A DNA stretch of 64,000 nt from an uncultured Bacteroidales bacterium (lineage in GTDB: Bacteria > Bacteroidota > Bacteroidia > Bacteroidales > UBA932): the NCBI GenBank assembly GCA_944322815.1, contig CALUQB010000006.1, positions 26,394 through 90,393 of the forward strand, given 5' to 3'. The translations under genes and the position numbers were made by a program. A model generated the notes under the pieces. The model did not search any database, had not been told where the DNA came from, and saw only the letters and a program-made list of their open reading frames with translations. This document shows positions 1 through 8,602 of this stretch, piece by piece. Every line of letters begins with the position of its first letter. Position 1 is the first letter of the stretch.

Positions 1-466
1 TCCTGAGAAAACCGTGTACCAGACCATCGCCGGCGATTCCGATTTCGTGAAACTCGGCAGGCGGGAGGTGAATGCAAGGGCGTATGTGTCTAGATTCAAT
101 TTTTCCGGAGCTGATCAGGAGAAACTCTGCGGCGTGCTTTCCGGCGGAGAGAGAAACAGGCTGCATCTGGCCCTGACACTCAAGGATGAAGGGAATGTCC
201 TGCTTCTGGACGAGCCTACGAATGATGTGGATGTGAATACCATACGTGCCCTGGAAGAGGGTCTGGAGAATTTTGCGGGCTGTGCTGTCGTAGTATCGCA
301 CGACAGATGGTTCCTCGACAGGATCGCCACCCATATCCTGGCTTTCGAAGGTGATTCGCAGGTTTATTTCTTCGAAGGATCGTATTCTGAATACGAGGAG
401 AACAGGAAAATGCGTCTTGGAAACGATATTCCTCATCGTTTCAAATACAAGAAACTCATGGAATAG
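1..466 (+). CDS. ettA: Energy-dependent translational throttle protein EttA, C-terminal part (ABC-F ATPase)
   Basis: The reading frame is already open at the window edge, so only about the last 154 residues are seen. They hold the end of the second ATP-binding cassette of an ABC-F protein: signature [12 protein letters not shown], Walker [13 protein letters not shown], and the H-switch [18 protein letters not shown], followed by the tail [12 protein letters not shown]. This arrangement is characteristic of EttA, a cytosolic ribosome-binding ATPase that gates early elongation according to energy state. ABC-F proteins have no membrane domain, and none is seen. The gene converges on uxaC with a strong hairpin between them. 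Assignment to EttA rather than another ABC-F (Uup, antibiotic-resistance types) rests on the close match of this C-terminal segment from memory. Confidence 0.9.
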   Translation, partial: PEKTVYQTIAGDSDFVKLGRREVNARAYVSRFNFSGADQEKLCGVLSGGERNRLHLALTLKDEGNVLLLDEPTNDVDVNTIRALEEGLENFAGCAVVVSHDRWFLDRIATHILAFEGDSQVYFFEGSYSEYEENRKMRLGNDIPHRFKYKKLME

Positions 467-491
467 CAAGGTCGTTGCCGTGGAAACGCGG

Positions 492-540
492 AAGACCGGC
501 TGTCGCTGGCACTCTAGTCTGTGCAAGCGCAGCCGGTCTT
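492..540. terminator. Convergent terminator hairpin between ettA and uxaC
   Basis: AAGACCGGCTG at 492-502 is perfectly complementary to CAGCCGGTCTT at 530-540, and the interior adds further pairs (CGC/GCG and GCAC/GTGC). The hairpin lies between two converging genes, so it probably ends transcription from both sides. The flanking T-runs are short. Confidence 0.7.
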
Positions 541-565
541 TCCTGTCTGCAACAGGCCGGAGGAA

Positions 566-2014
566 TCAGAAATTGAAATATCTCGCGGCGTTGTTGTATG
601 AAATGTCTTTTACCACCTGATGGATGAATGCCATCTCACTCTTCGGCAGTTTGCCTTTCTCCAGGTCCTCACCTATCACGTTGCACAGGATTCTGCGGAA
701 ATACTCGTGACGAGGATATGACAGGAAACTGCGTGAGTCTGTCAGCATGCCTACGAATCTGGTGAACAGTCCCAGAGCCGACAGCGCATTCATCTGCTTG
801 CGCATGCCGTCCTCCTGATCCAGAAACCACCAGCCTGAGCCAAGCTGCATTTTGCCAGGTACGGAGCCGTCATTGAAGGTGTAAGCCATGGTAGCCAGGA
901 CTTCATTGTCCTTAGGGTTCAGATTGTAGAGTATGGTCTTGGCGAGCTTGTCTTCCATGGCGAGCTTGTTGAGGAACTTGTGTCCTGCAGCCGCACACTG
1001 TACATCGTGTATGGCATCGTAGCCGGTATCAGGTCCGAGGATATTGTACATTCTGGTGTTGTTGTCCCTGATGGCTCCGATGTGGAACTGCTGTGCCCAT
1101 CCTGTCTCCCAGTCCATTCTGGCGAAATCCAGAAGCATGGCACTCCTGAATTTCAGGATTTCCTTCTCAGTGAGGTCCTCGCCCCTGAGACCTTTCCTGA
1201 AGATGGCATCTATCTCTTCCATCTCGAAATCCTCAGCATAGAATGTTTCCAGACCATGGTCTGACAGGCGGCATCCCATGGATTCGAAGAACTCATGTCT
1301 CTTCTTCAGGGCATCAAGCAGATCCTGATAGCCGGTGATCTGCACTCCGCTCACTTCGGCCAGCTTGCCGATATATCCGGCATATCCAGGTTTCTCGATG
1401 GCCATGGCCTTGTCAGGTCTCCATGCAGGCAGCACCTTTACGCCGAACGGATGCTCCGCTATATATTTATGGTATTCGAGAGAATCCACAGGATCATCGG
1501 TGGTGCAGACGACTTTCACATTGAACATCTTCATGAGCTCCTGGCCTCTGTATTCCGGTGACTGCAGCTTTTCAGTACAAGTGTCGTAAATCTGTCTGGC
1601 AGTCTGCGGATTAAGCAGATCATAGACTCCGAATACCCTGGCCAGCTCCAGGTGTGTCCAGTGGTAGAGAGGATTCCTCATTGTATAAGGTACGGTTTCC
1701 GCCCATTTTTCGAATTTTTCGTAGCTGCTTCTGTTGCCCGTGATGAATTCCTCCGGTACGCCGTTTCCCCTCATGGCTCTCCACTTGTAGTGGTCGCCTC
1801 CAAGCCATACTTCCGTCAGGTCGTGGAACTGGTGGTTTTCCGCTATCATTTCCGGTACGAGATGGCAGTGATAGTCGATGATAGGCATCTTTTCGGCGCT
1901 TTCGTGATACAGCTCCCTGGCATAGTCGTTGGTGAGCATGAAATCATCGTTGATGAACTTCCTGTCCATCAGCCCCTCGATGTTCTCTTTTACTTTTGAG
2001 AAAATTTTATCCAT
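566..2014 (-). CDS. uxaC: Uronate (glucuronate/galacturonate) isomerase
   Basis: This 482-residue protein matches UxaC, which interconverts D-galacturonate and D-tagaturonate (or D-glucuronate and D-fructuronate) in the cytosol. It has the amidohydrolase-superfamily metal motif DYHCHL (His49, His51) near the N-terminus and the family block GSGWWFLDQEDGMRKQ towards the C-terminus. E. coli UxaC is about 470 residues, so the protein is complete. Many homologues begin close to the internal Met16 (MDRKFINDDF), so a start at 1969 is possible. The gene is divergent from uxaB-uxaA and feeds the same pathway, consistent with use of galacturonate released by the pectinases downstream. Confidence 0.95.
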   Translation of the reverse strand: MDKIFSKVKENIEGLMDRKFINDDFMLTNDYARELYHESAEKMPIIDYHCHLVPEMIAENHQFHDLTEVWLGGDHYKWRAMRGNGVPEEFITGNRSSYEKFEKWAETVPYTMRNPLYHWTHLELARVFGVYDLLNPQTARQIYDTCTEKLQSPEYRGQELMKMFNVKVVCTTDDPVDSLEYHKYIAEHPFGVKVLPAWRPDKAMAIEKPGYAGYIGKLAEVSGVQITGYQDLLDALKKRHEFFESMGCRLSDHGLETFYAEDFEMEEIDAIFRKGLRGEDLTEKEILKFRSAMLLDFARMDWETGWAQQFHIGAIRDNNTRMYNILGPDTGYDAIHDVQCAAAGHKFLNKLAMEDKLAKTILYNLNPKDNEVLATMAYTFNDGSVPGKMQLGSGWWFLDQEDGMRKQMNALSALGLFTRFVGMLTDSRSFLSYPRHEYFRRILCNVIGEDLEKGKLPKSEMAFIHQVVKDISYNNAARYFNF

Positions 2015-2097
2015 TTCTTATCTTGATTATTGGTTATTCACGCTGTCTTTCTGTGCAAATATCGCCTGAATCCGTGTCCCGTATTATTAAAATCTTT

Positions 2098-2177
2098 CAA
2101 ATTTATAGCAATATTTGCCAAAACCATACAAATATAATAAAAAGCCCGTGAACGGACACGGAAAAATGTTAATTTTG
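2098..2177. promoter_or_regulatory. Divergent promoter region between uxaC and uxaB
   Basis: The 244-bp gap between the divergent genes contains two matches to the Bacteroidota -7 box TAnnTTTG. TAAATTTG reads on the minus strand at 2105-2098 towards uxaC. TAATTTTG reads on the plus strand at 2170-2177 towards uxaB. Neither has a clear -33 TTTG at the usual 19-21 bp spacing, so these are tentative. Confidence 0.4.
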
Positions 2178-2258
2178 CTTCCGTCCGGCCGGGAACATAC
2201 CGGCCCGGACGGATGCTGACCGGCAGATAATATTGAAACTGATAATATTGATTGCATT

Positions 2259-3701
2259 ATGGAAAGATTGAACAGAAAATCCGCATCTCAGGCAAAAAAA
2301 TATCCTGAGAAAATCATCCAGTTCGGGGAAGGGAACTTCCTCAGGGCTTTCGTCGACTGGATCGTATGGAAAACGAACCAGGCTACCGACTTCAATGCAG
2401 GAGTCGTCGTAGTCCAGCCTATAGACAGAGGAATGGTGGACGTCCTCAACGAGCAGGACGGACTCTATCATCTGAATCTCCAGGGCATAGACAAGGGACA
2501 GGCCGTGGATTCCCTCGAAATGATAGACGTGATTTCCCGCGGCATAAATCCGTACAGGGATTTCGATGACTACATGGCTCTCGCCGAGAATCCTGAAATC
2601 CGTTTCGTCATCTCCAACACTACCGAGGCAGGCATAGCTTTCGATCCCTCATGCAAACTCGAAGACCGGCCGGCCTCTTCATATCCCGGAAAGCTTACGC
2701 AGCTCCTGTACAGGAGATACAGGCATTTCAACGGCGACAAATCGAAAGGTCTCATCATCTTTCCGTGCGAACTTATTTTCCTGAACGGAAAGGAATTGAA
2801 GAAATGCATACGCCAGTACATCGAACTCTGGAATCTGGGTGAAGATTTCAGTGACTGGTTCGAAACCGCTTGCGGCGTATACTGCACTCTGGTGGACAGA
2901 ATAGTTCCGGGCTATCCGAAAGACAACATCGCCGAACTTCTCGACCGTGCAGGCTACGAAGACAGGCTGGTGGTGAAAGCCGAGATCTTCCATCTCTGGG
3001 TCATCGAGGCGCCGAAGGAAATTGCAATGGAATTCCCTGCCGACCAGGCCGGGCTGAATGTCCTTTTCGTTCCGAGCGAAGCCCCATATCACGAGCGTAA
3101 GGTCACCCTCCTGAACGGACCTCATACCGTGCTGTCACCTGTCGGCTATCTGTCAGGACTGGACACGGTCAGGGAATGCGTGGAAGATCCGCTCATCGGA
3201 AAGTTCGTCAGGAAAGTCATGTATGAAGAACTTATCGAGACCCTCGACCTGCCTATGGAAGAACTCAGACAGTTCGCCGATGCAGTCATCGAGCGCTTCG
3301 TGAACCCGTACGTGAAACATTTCGTGACCAGCATCATGCTCAATTCGTTCCCTAAATACAAGACCAGGGATCTGCCGGGACTCAAGACTTATCTGAAACG
3401 CAAGGGGACACTTCCTCAGGGGCTGGTACTCGGTCTCGCCGGTATCATCACATATTATAAGGGCGGAAAACGCGGCGACGTCGATATCGTTCCTGCGGAT
3501 GATGCAGCCATCATAGCTCTTCTGAAAGACCTGTGGTCAACAGGCGATGTGGCCAAGGTGGCGGAAGGTGTCCTCGGCGCAGGATTCATCTGGGGTGAAG
3601 ACCTGAATGCCATACCTGGCCTTACCGAGGCGCTTACGGACAAGCTTGCCTTGATCCAGGCAGAGGGAATGCGCAAGGCTGTCGAATCGGTAGTTCTCTA
3701 G
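2259..3701 (+). CDS. uxaB: Tagaturonate reductase (altronate oxidoreductase)
   Basis: The 480-residue protein is a long-chain mannitol-dehydrogenase-type oxidoreductase that reduces D-tagaturonate to D-altronate with NAD(P)H. The N-terminus carries IIQFGEGNFLRAFVDW, the typical UxaB nucleotide-binding start, and HERKVTLLNGPHTVLSPVGY includes the conserved catalytic-region lysine. Length agrees with E. coli UxaB (about 483). It is followed after 3 nt by uxaA, so the two are surely co-transcribed, and it is divergent from uxaC. Together the three genes convert galacturonate to 2-keto-3-deoxygluconate. Confidence 0.95.
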   Translation: MERLNRKSASQAKKYPEKIIQFGEGNFLRAFVDWIVWKTNQATDFNAGVVVVQPIDRGMVDVLNEQDGLYHLNLQGIDKGQAVDSLEMIDVISRGINPYRDFDDYMALAENPEIRFVISNTTEAGIAFDPSCKLEDRPASSYPGKLTQLLYRRYRHFNGDKSKGLIIFPCELIFLNGKELKKCIRQYIELWNLGEDFSDWFETACGVYCTLVDRIVPGYPKDNIAELLDRAGYEDRLVVKAEIFHLWVIEAPKEIAMEFPADQAGLNVLFVPSEAPYHERKVTLLNGPHTVLSPVGYLSGLDTVRECVEDPLIGKFVRKVMYEELIETLDLPMEELRQFADAVIERFVNPYVKHFVTSIMLNSFPKYKTRDLPGLKTYLKRKGTLPQGLVLGLAGIITYYKGGKRGDVDIVPADDAAIIALLKDLWSTGDVAKVAEGVLGAGFIWGEDLNAIPGLTEALTDKLALIQAEGMRKAVESVVL

Positions 3702-3704
3702 CCT

Positions 3705-5198
3705 ATGGCCACTGTTCTGAAAATAAATCAGGCGGACAACGTCGCCGTAGCTGTCACGAATGTGGCGGCCGGCGATGTCTGTCATGTGGACGGACGGCAG
3801 ATAAAGGCCGTCTCCGACATACCTGCAGGCCATAAGATGGCTCTGAAGAACCTCCGGAAAGGCGAAAATGTCATCAAATACGGCTATCCGATAGGACACC
3901 TGCTGGAAGATGTGCAGGAAGGAGGCCTCATCGACCACAGGATTCTCAAAACCAATCTGGAAGGAGTCCTCGAATACAAGTACAGTCCCATACCGGCGTG
4001 CGTGGAGAAATCGGATGTCAGGGCCACTTTCAAGGGGTATCGCAGGTCCGACGGCCAGGTCGGCGTACGGAACGAACTCTGGGTGCTGCCGACTGTGGGA
4101 TGCGTGAACGGGGTGGCGGAAGCCATTGTGAGAAATTTCAGCCGTGATATGGGGAACTGGCCGGCTGTCGAGCGGGTAGTGGCATTCCCTCACAACTATG
4201 GCTGTTCGCAGCTCGGTGACGACCATGAAAATACCAGAAAGATACTGGCAGACATCGTTCATCATCCGAACGCCGCAGGCGTGCTGGTCGTGGCCCTCGG
4301 ATGTGAGAACAACCAGCTTCAGGCTTTCAGGGAACTGGTCGGCCCTGTGGATGAAACACGTGTCAGGTTCATGGAATGCCAGAAGGTGGAGGGCGATGAA
4401 GTCAGTTTCGGGGTATCGCTCCTGAAAGAGATAGCGGAGGCCTGTGCTGATGACAGACGCGAGGATATTCCCGCATCGGAACTTCGGATAGGACTGAAAT
4501 GCGGCGGCTCGGACGGATTCTCCGGCATCACCGCAAACCCTCTTCTCGGCAGGTTCTCCGACTGGATCGTCTCCCGGAACGGCACCACAGTCCTCACGGA
4601 AGTCCCTGAAATGTTCGGCGCCGAAACCATTCTGATGGCACGCTGTGCCAATGAGGAAGTCTTCGGCAAGACTGTCCGTCTCATCAACGATTTCAAGGAA
4701 TATTTCATTTCCAACCATCAGCCTGTCTACGAGAATCCTTCTCCGGGAAACAAGGCCGGCGGTATTTCGACTCTGGAAGAAAAATCTCTGGGGTGTACCC
4801 AGAAGTCCGGCACATCGGCTGTGACGGATGTCCTCAAGTACGGTGAAAGGCTCAGGACCAGGGGCCTCAATCTCCTGAGTGCCCCCGGCAATGACCTGGT
4901 GGCGGCTACGGCTCTGGCGGCTTCCGGCTGTCAGATAGTCCTTTTCACTACCGGCAGGGGTACTCCTTTCGGCACTTTCGTCCCTACCGCGAAAATTTCC
5001 ACGAACAGCCGGATAGCTTCGATGAAGCCGGGCTGGATAGATTTCAATGCAGGTACGATTCTCGACGGAAGACCCGTGACCTCGGTGGATGACGAATTCA
5101 TAGATTTCGTGCTTTCCGTAGCGTCGGGCGAAAAAACATGCAACGAAAAGTCCGCATATTCAGAGATAGCCATATTCAAGACAGGGGTGACTCTGTAG
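3705..5198 (+). CDS. uxaA: Altronate dehydratase
   Basis: This 497-residue protein dehydrates D-altronate to 2-keto-3-deoxy-D-gluconate. The N-terminal ~90 residues form the SAF-like domain of the family (KINQADNVAVAVTNVAAGD, then GHKMALKNL). The rest is the UxaA catalytic domain with VGVRNELWVLPTVGCVN, FPHNYGCSQLGDD and LKCGGSDGFSGITANP. Cysteines at these positions are expected in an iron-dependent enzyme. Length matches E. coli UxaA (about 495). It follows uxaB by 3 nt. A palindrome and the next promoter lie just downstream, so the uxaBA transcript may end at about 5240. Confidence 0.95.
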   Translation: MATVLKINQADNVAVAVTNVAAGDVCHVDGRQIKAVSDIPAGHKMALKNLRKGENVIKYGYPIGHLLEDVQEGGLIDHRILKTNLEGVLEYKYSPIPACVEKSDVRATFKGYRRSDGQVGVRNELWVLPTVGCVNGVAEAIVRNFSRDMGNWPAVERVVAFPHNYGCSQLGDDHENTRKILADIVHHPNAAGVLVVALGCENNQLQAFRELVGPVDETRVRFMECQKVEGDEVSFGVSLLKEIAEACADDRREDIPASELRIGLKCGGSDGFSGITANPLLGRFSDWIVSRNGTTVLTEVPEMFGAETILMARCANEEVFGKTVRLINDFKEYFISNHQPVYENPSPGNKAGGISTLEEKSLGCTQKSGTSAVTDVLKYGERLRTRGLNLLSAPGNDLVAATALAASGCQIVLFTTGRGTPFGTFVPTAKISTNSRIASMKPGWIDFNAGTILDGRPVTSVDDEFIDFVLSVASGEKTCNEKSAYSEIAIFKTGVTL

Positions 5199-5217
5199 GT
5201 CGTGCACGGGAACGGAA

Positions 5218-5271
5218 AAGCAAGTTTTTTGAAAAACTTGCTTGATTTTCAGATTAAAATTACTATTTTTG
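5218..5271 (+). promoter_or_regulatory. Palindrome overlapping a kduI promoter
   Basis: AAGCAAGTTTTT at 5218-5229 and AAAAACTTGCTT at 5232-5243 form a perfect 12-bp inverted repeat with a 2-bp centre. Its right end overlaps CTTG (5241-5244), which lies 19 bp before TATTTTTG (5264-5271). That pair fits the Bacteroidota -33/-7 promoter pattern. The palindrome could be an operator for a dimeric repressor, a weak terminator of uxaBA, or both. Transcription would begin near 5278, about 110 nt before kduI. Confidence 0.5.
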
Positions 5272-5388
5272 GATGATTTAAAAGAATCTCCGGAAATAGT
5301 AATTTTTTTGTCCGGGGACACGGGACGCTGTCTTGGAAATTTTTCCGGCAGCTTTCGGACCTGTCTGAACTAATTAAACGTTAAAGTC

Positions 5389-6231
5389 ATGAAAATAAAC
5401 AGTGAAGTAAGGTATGCGGCCCATCCGCAGGATGTCAAACATTATGATACGGCGCAGCTCAGAAAGAATTATCTCATGGAGACAGTCTTCTCTGCCGACG
5501 AAATCAATATCGTGTACACCATGCACGACAGGATGATAGCCGGCGGTGCCATGCCGGTAAAGGAAGTCCTGGAACTCAAGCCTATCGATATCCTCCGTTC
5601 CGAATATTTTCTTGAAAGAAGGGAAATCGGTATTTTCAACGTAGGCGGAAAAGGTATCGTCAAGGCAGGCGACCAGACTTATACTCTCGAATACAAGGAA
5701 GCCCTGTACCTGGGAAGGGGTGCAAGAAAGGTCACTTTCGAAAGTGCGGACCCTGCAAATCCTGCCAAATTCTATTTCTGCTCGTCTACTGCACATGCTG
5801 CATATCCTGACCATCTTACTACCCGTGCGGAAGCTGTTCACATGGAGCTCGGTTCTCTCGAGGAAAGCAATCACCGTGTGATAAACAGGATGCTCGTGAA
5901 GGAAGTGGTCCCTACATGCCAGCTCCAGATGGGTATGACTGAACTCAAGCCTGGAAGTACATGGAATACCATGCCGGCCCATACGCACAACCGCCGTATG
6001 GAAGTGTATTTCTATTTCGAGATTCCTGACGACCAGGCAGTATGCCATTTCATGGGCGAGCCTCAGGAGACCAGACATATCTGGATGAAAAACGAACAGG
6101 CCGTCATCTCTCCGGAGTGGAGCATTCATTCCGCCTGCGCTACAAAGAACTATACGTTCATCTGGGCTATGTGCGGAGAAAACCTCGACTATGGCGATAT
6201 GGACGGGTGCAACACGACAGATCTCAAATAA
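5389..6231 (+). CDS. kduI: 5-keto-4-deoxyuronate isomerase
   Basis: The 280-residue cupin converts 5-keto-4-deoxyuronate (formed from unsaturated galacturonate) to 2,5-diketo-3-deoxygluconate in the cytosol. The zinc ligands reported for E. coli KduI (His196, His198, Glu203, His245) are found here at His198, His200, Glu205 and His247, within AHTHNRRMEVYFYFE and WSIHSACATKNY. Length equals the family norm (about 278). It is followed by kduD after 56 nt. The product of the GH105 and PL1 enzymes encoded further along feeds directly into this step. Confidence 0.97.
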   Translation: MKINSEVRYAAHPQDVKHYDTAQLRKNYLMETVFSADEINIVYTMHDRMIAGGAMPVKEVLELKPIDILRSEYFLERREIGIFNVGGKGIVKAGDQTYTLEYKEALYLGRGARKVTFESADPANPAKFYFCSSTAHAAYPDHLTTRAEAVHMELGSLEESNHRVINRMLVKEVVPTCQLQMGMTELKPGSTWNTMPAHTHNRRMEVYFYFEIPDDQAVCHFMGEPQETRHIWMKNEQAVISPEWSIHSACATKNYTFIWAMCGENLDYGDMDGCNTTDLK

Positions 6232-6287
6232 GGCCAGTCATATCGGTTTGCCTATCATATTAACACTACTTAATAAAACTAAAATTT

Positions 6288-7082
6288 ATGGTTAATTTTT
6301 CACTCGAAGGTAAGGTGGCGCTCGTAACAGGCGCATCTTACGGAATCGGATTCGCCTTGGCTACCGCGTTTGCCGAGGCCGGAGCAAAAATTGCTTTCAA
6401 CGACATCAAGCAGGAGCTCGTGGACAAGGGCATTGCTTCTTATAAAGAGAAAGGCATCGATGCAAAGGGTTATGTATGTGACGTGACCAAGGAAGATCAG
6501 GTGCAGGAACTCGTAGCGAAGATCGAGAAGGACCTCGGTCCTATCAACATCCTCGTGAACAATGCAGGTATCATCAAACGTATCCCTATGATCGAGATGA
6601 AGGCCGAGGAGTTCCGTCAGGTCATCGATATCGACCTCAACGGTCCGTTCATCGTTTCCAAGGCTGTCATTCCTTCCATGATCAAGAACGGCGGCGGAAA
6701 GATCATCAACATCTGCTCAATGATGTCAGAACTTGGCCGTGAGACTGTTTCTGCATACGCTGCAGCCAAGGGCGGTCTGAAGATGCTGACCAGGAACATC
6801 GCTTCTGAGTACGGCGAGTACAACATCCAGTGCAACGGTATCGGGCCGGGCTATATCGCCACTCCTCAGACAGCTCCTCTGCGTGAGCGCCAGCCGGACG
6901 GCTCACGTCATCCGTTCGATGCATTCATCGTGGCCAAGACTCCTGCCGCACGCTGGGGAAATGCGGAAGACCTCCAGGGACCTGCAGTGTTCCTCGCTTC
7001 TTCGGCATCTGACTTCGTGAACGGACATATCCTCTATGTCGACGGCGGTATCCTCGCTTATATCGGAAAACAGCCTCAGTAA
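6288..7082 (+). CDS. kduD: 2-dehydro-3-deoxy-D-gluconate 5-dehydrogenase (SDR family)
   Basis: A 264-residue classical short-chain dehydrogenase. It has the cofactor motif TGASYGIG (residues 14-21), NNAG, and the catalytic triad Ser144, Tyr157 and Lys161 in ICSMMSELGRETVSAYAAAKGG. KduD reduces 2,5-diketo-3-deoxygluconate to 2-keto-3-deoxygluconate, next after KduI. The gene order kduI-kduD and the length (E. coli KduD 253) support this over other SDRs such as gluconate 5-dehydrogenase. Its stop codon overlaps the next start by one base (TAATG at 7080-7084), suggesting translational coupling. Confidence 0.93.
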   Translation: MVNFSLEGKVALVTGASYGIGFALATAFAEAGAKIAFNDIKQELVDKGIASYKEKGIDAKGYVCDVTKEDQVQELVAKIEKDLGPINILVNNAGIIKRIPMIEMKAEEFRQVIDIDLNGPFIVSKAVIPSMIKNGGGKIINICSMMSELGRETVSAYAAAKGGLKMLTRNIASEYGEYNIQCNGIGPGYIATPQTAPLRERQPDGSRHPFDAFIVAKTPAARWGNAEDLQGPAVFLASSASDFVNGHILYVDGGILAYIGKQPQ

Positions 7083-8215
7083 TGGATATGAAACGGATAT
7101 TTACTATTGCAGCTGCCTCAGTGGCAGCTGCTCTCATGATTTCCTGTGGCCCGCAGGACATGAAGGTGTCTGTCAGCAATACGTCTGAAATGGACCGTAC
7201 TGCCGAGACTGTCGAGCTTGACTTCGGGAACATCGTGGCTTCGCATCCTGAGATAACTGCAGAAAACGTGGTGATCACTGATGCTGCCGGTGTCCAGATC
7301 CCATCCCAGGTCTATACTGAAGACTATGGCATGGTGAAACTCATATTCCAGGCAGACGTCCCTGCAGGACAGACAGTGGAATATACTGTCAAGGCAGGTG
7401 AGCGCGAGGCGTATGACACTCTCGTATTCAGCCGCTATGTCCCTGAAAGACTGGATGACTATGCTTATGAGAACAACCGTATAGCAGGCCGTGTGTATGG
7501 TCCGGCACTGTCGGATCCGCGTACTCTCGGTCCCGACATCTGGCTCAAGAGGGTGGAGTCTCTGGTCGTAGACAAGAGATACGAGCTTAATGACTATCAT
7601 CATGACCATGGCGATGGTATGGACTGCTACAAGGTGGCCAATACCCTCGGCGGCGGCGCCCTGGCACCATACGAGGACGAAAAGATCGTGCTTGGTGACA
7701 ATTACGAGACATACAACCGTATCTGCAACGGTCCTATCCGTACCAAGGTGGTGTTCACATACAAGCCGTTCAAGGCTGACGGAAACACCGTGACGCTCAA
7801 AAGGGAGCTGACAGTGGATGCGAACACGAATTTCATCAAGATTTCAAACTGGTTCAACGCTCCTGTCGAGGAACTTCCGGTGGTTCTCGGAGCTGTCCTT
7901 CATGATGTCATAGACAGGGAAGACGGTGATCACTACATCGCTTTCACTGAAAAGGCTTCTGACAGCGCCGATCCTGAAGCTGACGGAAATATTTCCGTAG
8001 GTCTCGTCGTGGATGCAGCCGAGGATGCGGTAGAGGTCGGTACCATGGACGGACATGCAGTACTCAAATATACTGTCACTCCAGGAAAGCGTGCCGATGT
8101 CTGGACAGGTTCAGGCTGGAGCAAGGGAGGCATCGAGTCTCCCGAGGCATGGAACAAGATCGTAAAGGATTTTGCCTATGCACAGGCTCATCCGCTTGAG
8201 GTGACCGTGAAATGA
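7082..8215 (+). CDS. DUF4861-family lipoprotein of the pectin locus
   Basis: The 377-residue protein starts with a lipoprotein signal (ALMISC, Cys22), so it is probably anchored in the periplasm or outer membrane. The rest matches the DUF4861 family: DDYAYENNRIAGRVYGPAL, GPDIWLKRVESLVVDKRY, then YHHDHGDGMDCYKVANTLGGG and the C-terminal VWTGSGWSKGG. The His/Asp-rich block at about residues 170-177 could bind metal. No biochemical function is firmly known to me, but the family recurs in pectin and uronate loci. It overlaps kduD by one base, and an internal ATG six bases on (7088) is an alternative start. A decayed second copy lies at 10836-10970. A terminator follows at 8249. Confidence 0.85.
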   Translation: MDMKRIFTIAAASVAAALMISCGPQDMKVSVSNTSEMDRTAETVELDFGNIVASHPEITAENVVITDAAGVQIPSQVYTEDYGMVKLIFQADVPAGQTVEYTVKAGEREAYDTLVFSRYVPERLDDYAYENNRIAGRVYGPALSDPRTLGPDIWLKRVESLVVDKRYELNDYHHDHGDGMDCYKVANTLGGGALAPYEDEKIVLGDNYETYNRICNGPIRTKVVFTYKPFKADGNTVTLKRELTVDANTNFIKISNWFNAPVEELPVVLGAVLHDVIDREDGDHYIAFTEKASDSADPEADGNISVGLVVDAAEDAVEVGTMDGHAVLKYTVTPGKRADVWTGSGWSKGGIESPEAWNKIVKDFAYAQAHPLEVTVK

Positions 8216-8248
8216 TGAATCAGGAACTATACCTTTATCATATTGACG

Positions 8249-8284
8249 GAGGGACAGGCCGTGAGGTTTGCTCCCTCTTTTTTT
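8249..8284 (+). terminator. Rho-independent terminator after the DUF4861 gene
   Basis: GAGGGA (8249-8254) pairs with TCCCTC (8272-8277), followed by a run of seven T. A nearly identical hairpin with the same flanks recurs at 10986-11020. Confidence 0.8.
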
Positions 8285-8412
8285 GCGGGCATGATTTTTT
8301 ATAATGCGTATCCGGAATAATACCTCTTGTTATCGTTCCGACCGGAGGGCGAAGCCCGGAGTGAAGGAATCTGCATGGTTTTATTGCAGATCTCTCGACT
8401 GCGAGATGAGAT

Positions 8413-8468
8413 GACTCTATTGTAGACTCTATTGTAGACTCTATTGTAGACTCTATTGTAGACTCTAC
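8413..8468. repeat. 12-bp tandem repeat GACTCTATTGTA, four perfect units
   Basis: Units lie at 8413-8424, 8425-8436, 8437-8448 and 8449-8460, followed by a partial unit GACTCTA. The tract ends immediately beside the left flank of the insertion sequence, whose 9-bp target duplication TGACTCTAT resembles the repeat unit. No gene crosses it: an open frame here is merely the repeat translated. Confidence 0.9.
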
Positions 8469-8523
8469 GTGACTCTATCACGGCTCTTTCATTTAGGATA
8501 GCCGAAAGGCTATAGAACCCCTT

Positions 8524-8553
8524 ACCCGGTTCTACTGAGAGCCGGGTATTTTT
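8524..8553 (+). terminator. Hairpin with T-run inside the left end of the insertion sequence
   Basis: ACCCGG (8524-8529) pairs with CCGGGT (8542-8547), followed by ATTTTTTT. It would stop transcription entering the element from the pectin operon side. Confidence 0.6.
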
Positions 8554-8602
8554 TTGTGTTGTTTATAAGTTAATTATCTTCCTGTCAAAATTCTGTTTTT
8601 TT

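Noticed and set aside
3537-4718. 393-residue open frame antisense to uxaB and uxaA
   Set aside because: It spans two well-supported genes and shows no family motif.
8299-8481. Open frame with repeated VYNR units on the minus strand
   Set aside because: It is only the 12-bp tandem repeat read as protein, with no start signal and no family resemblance.
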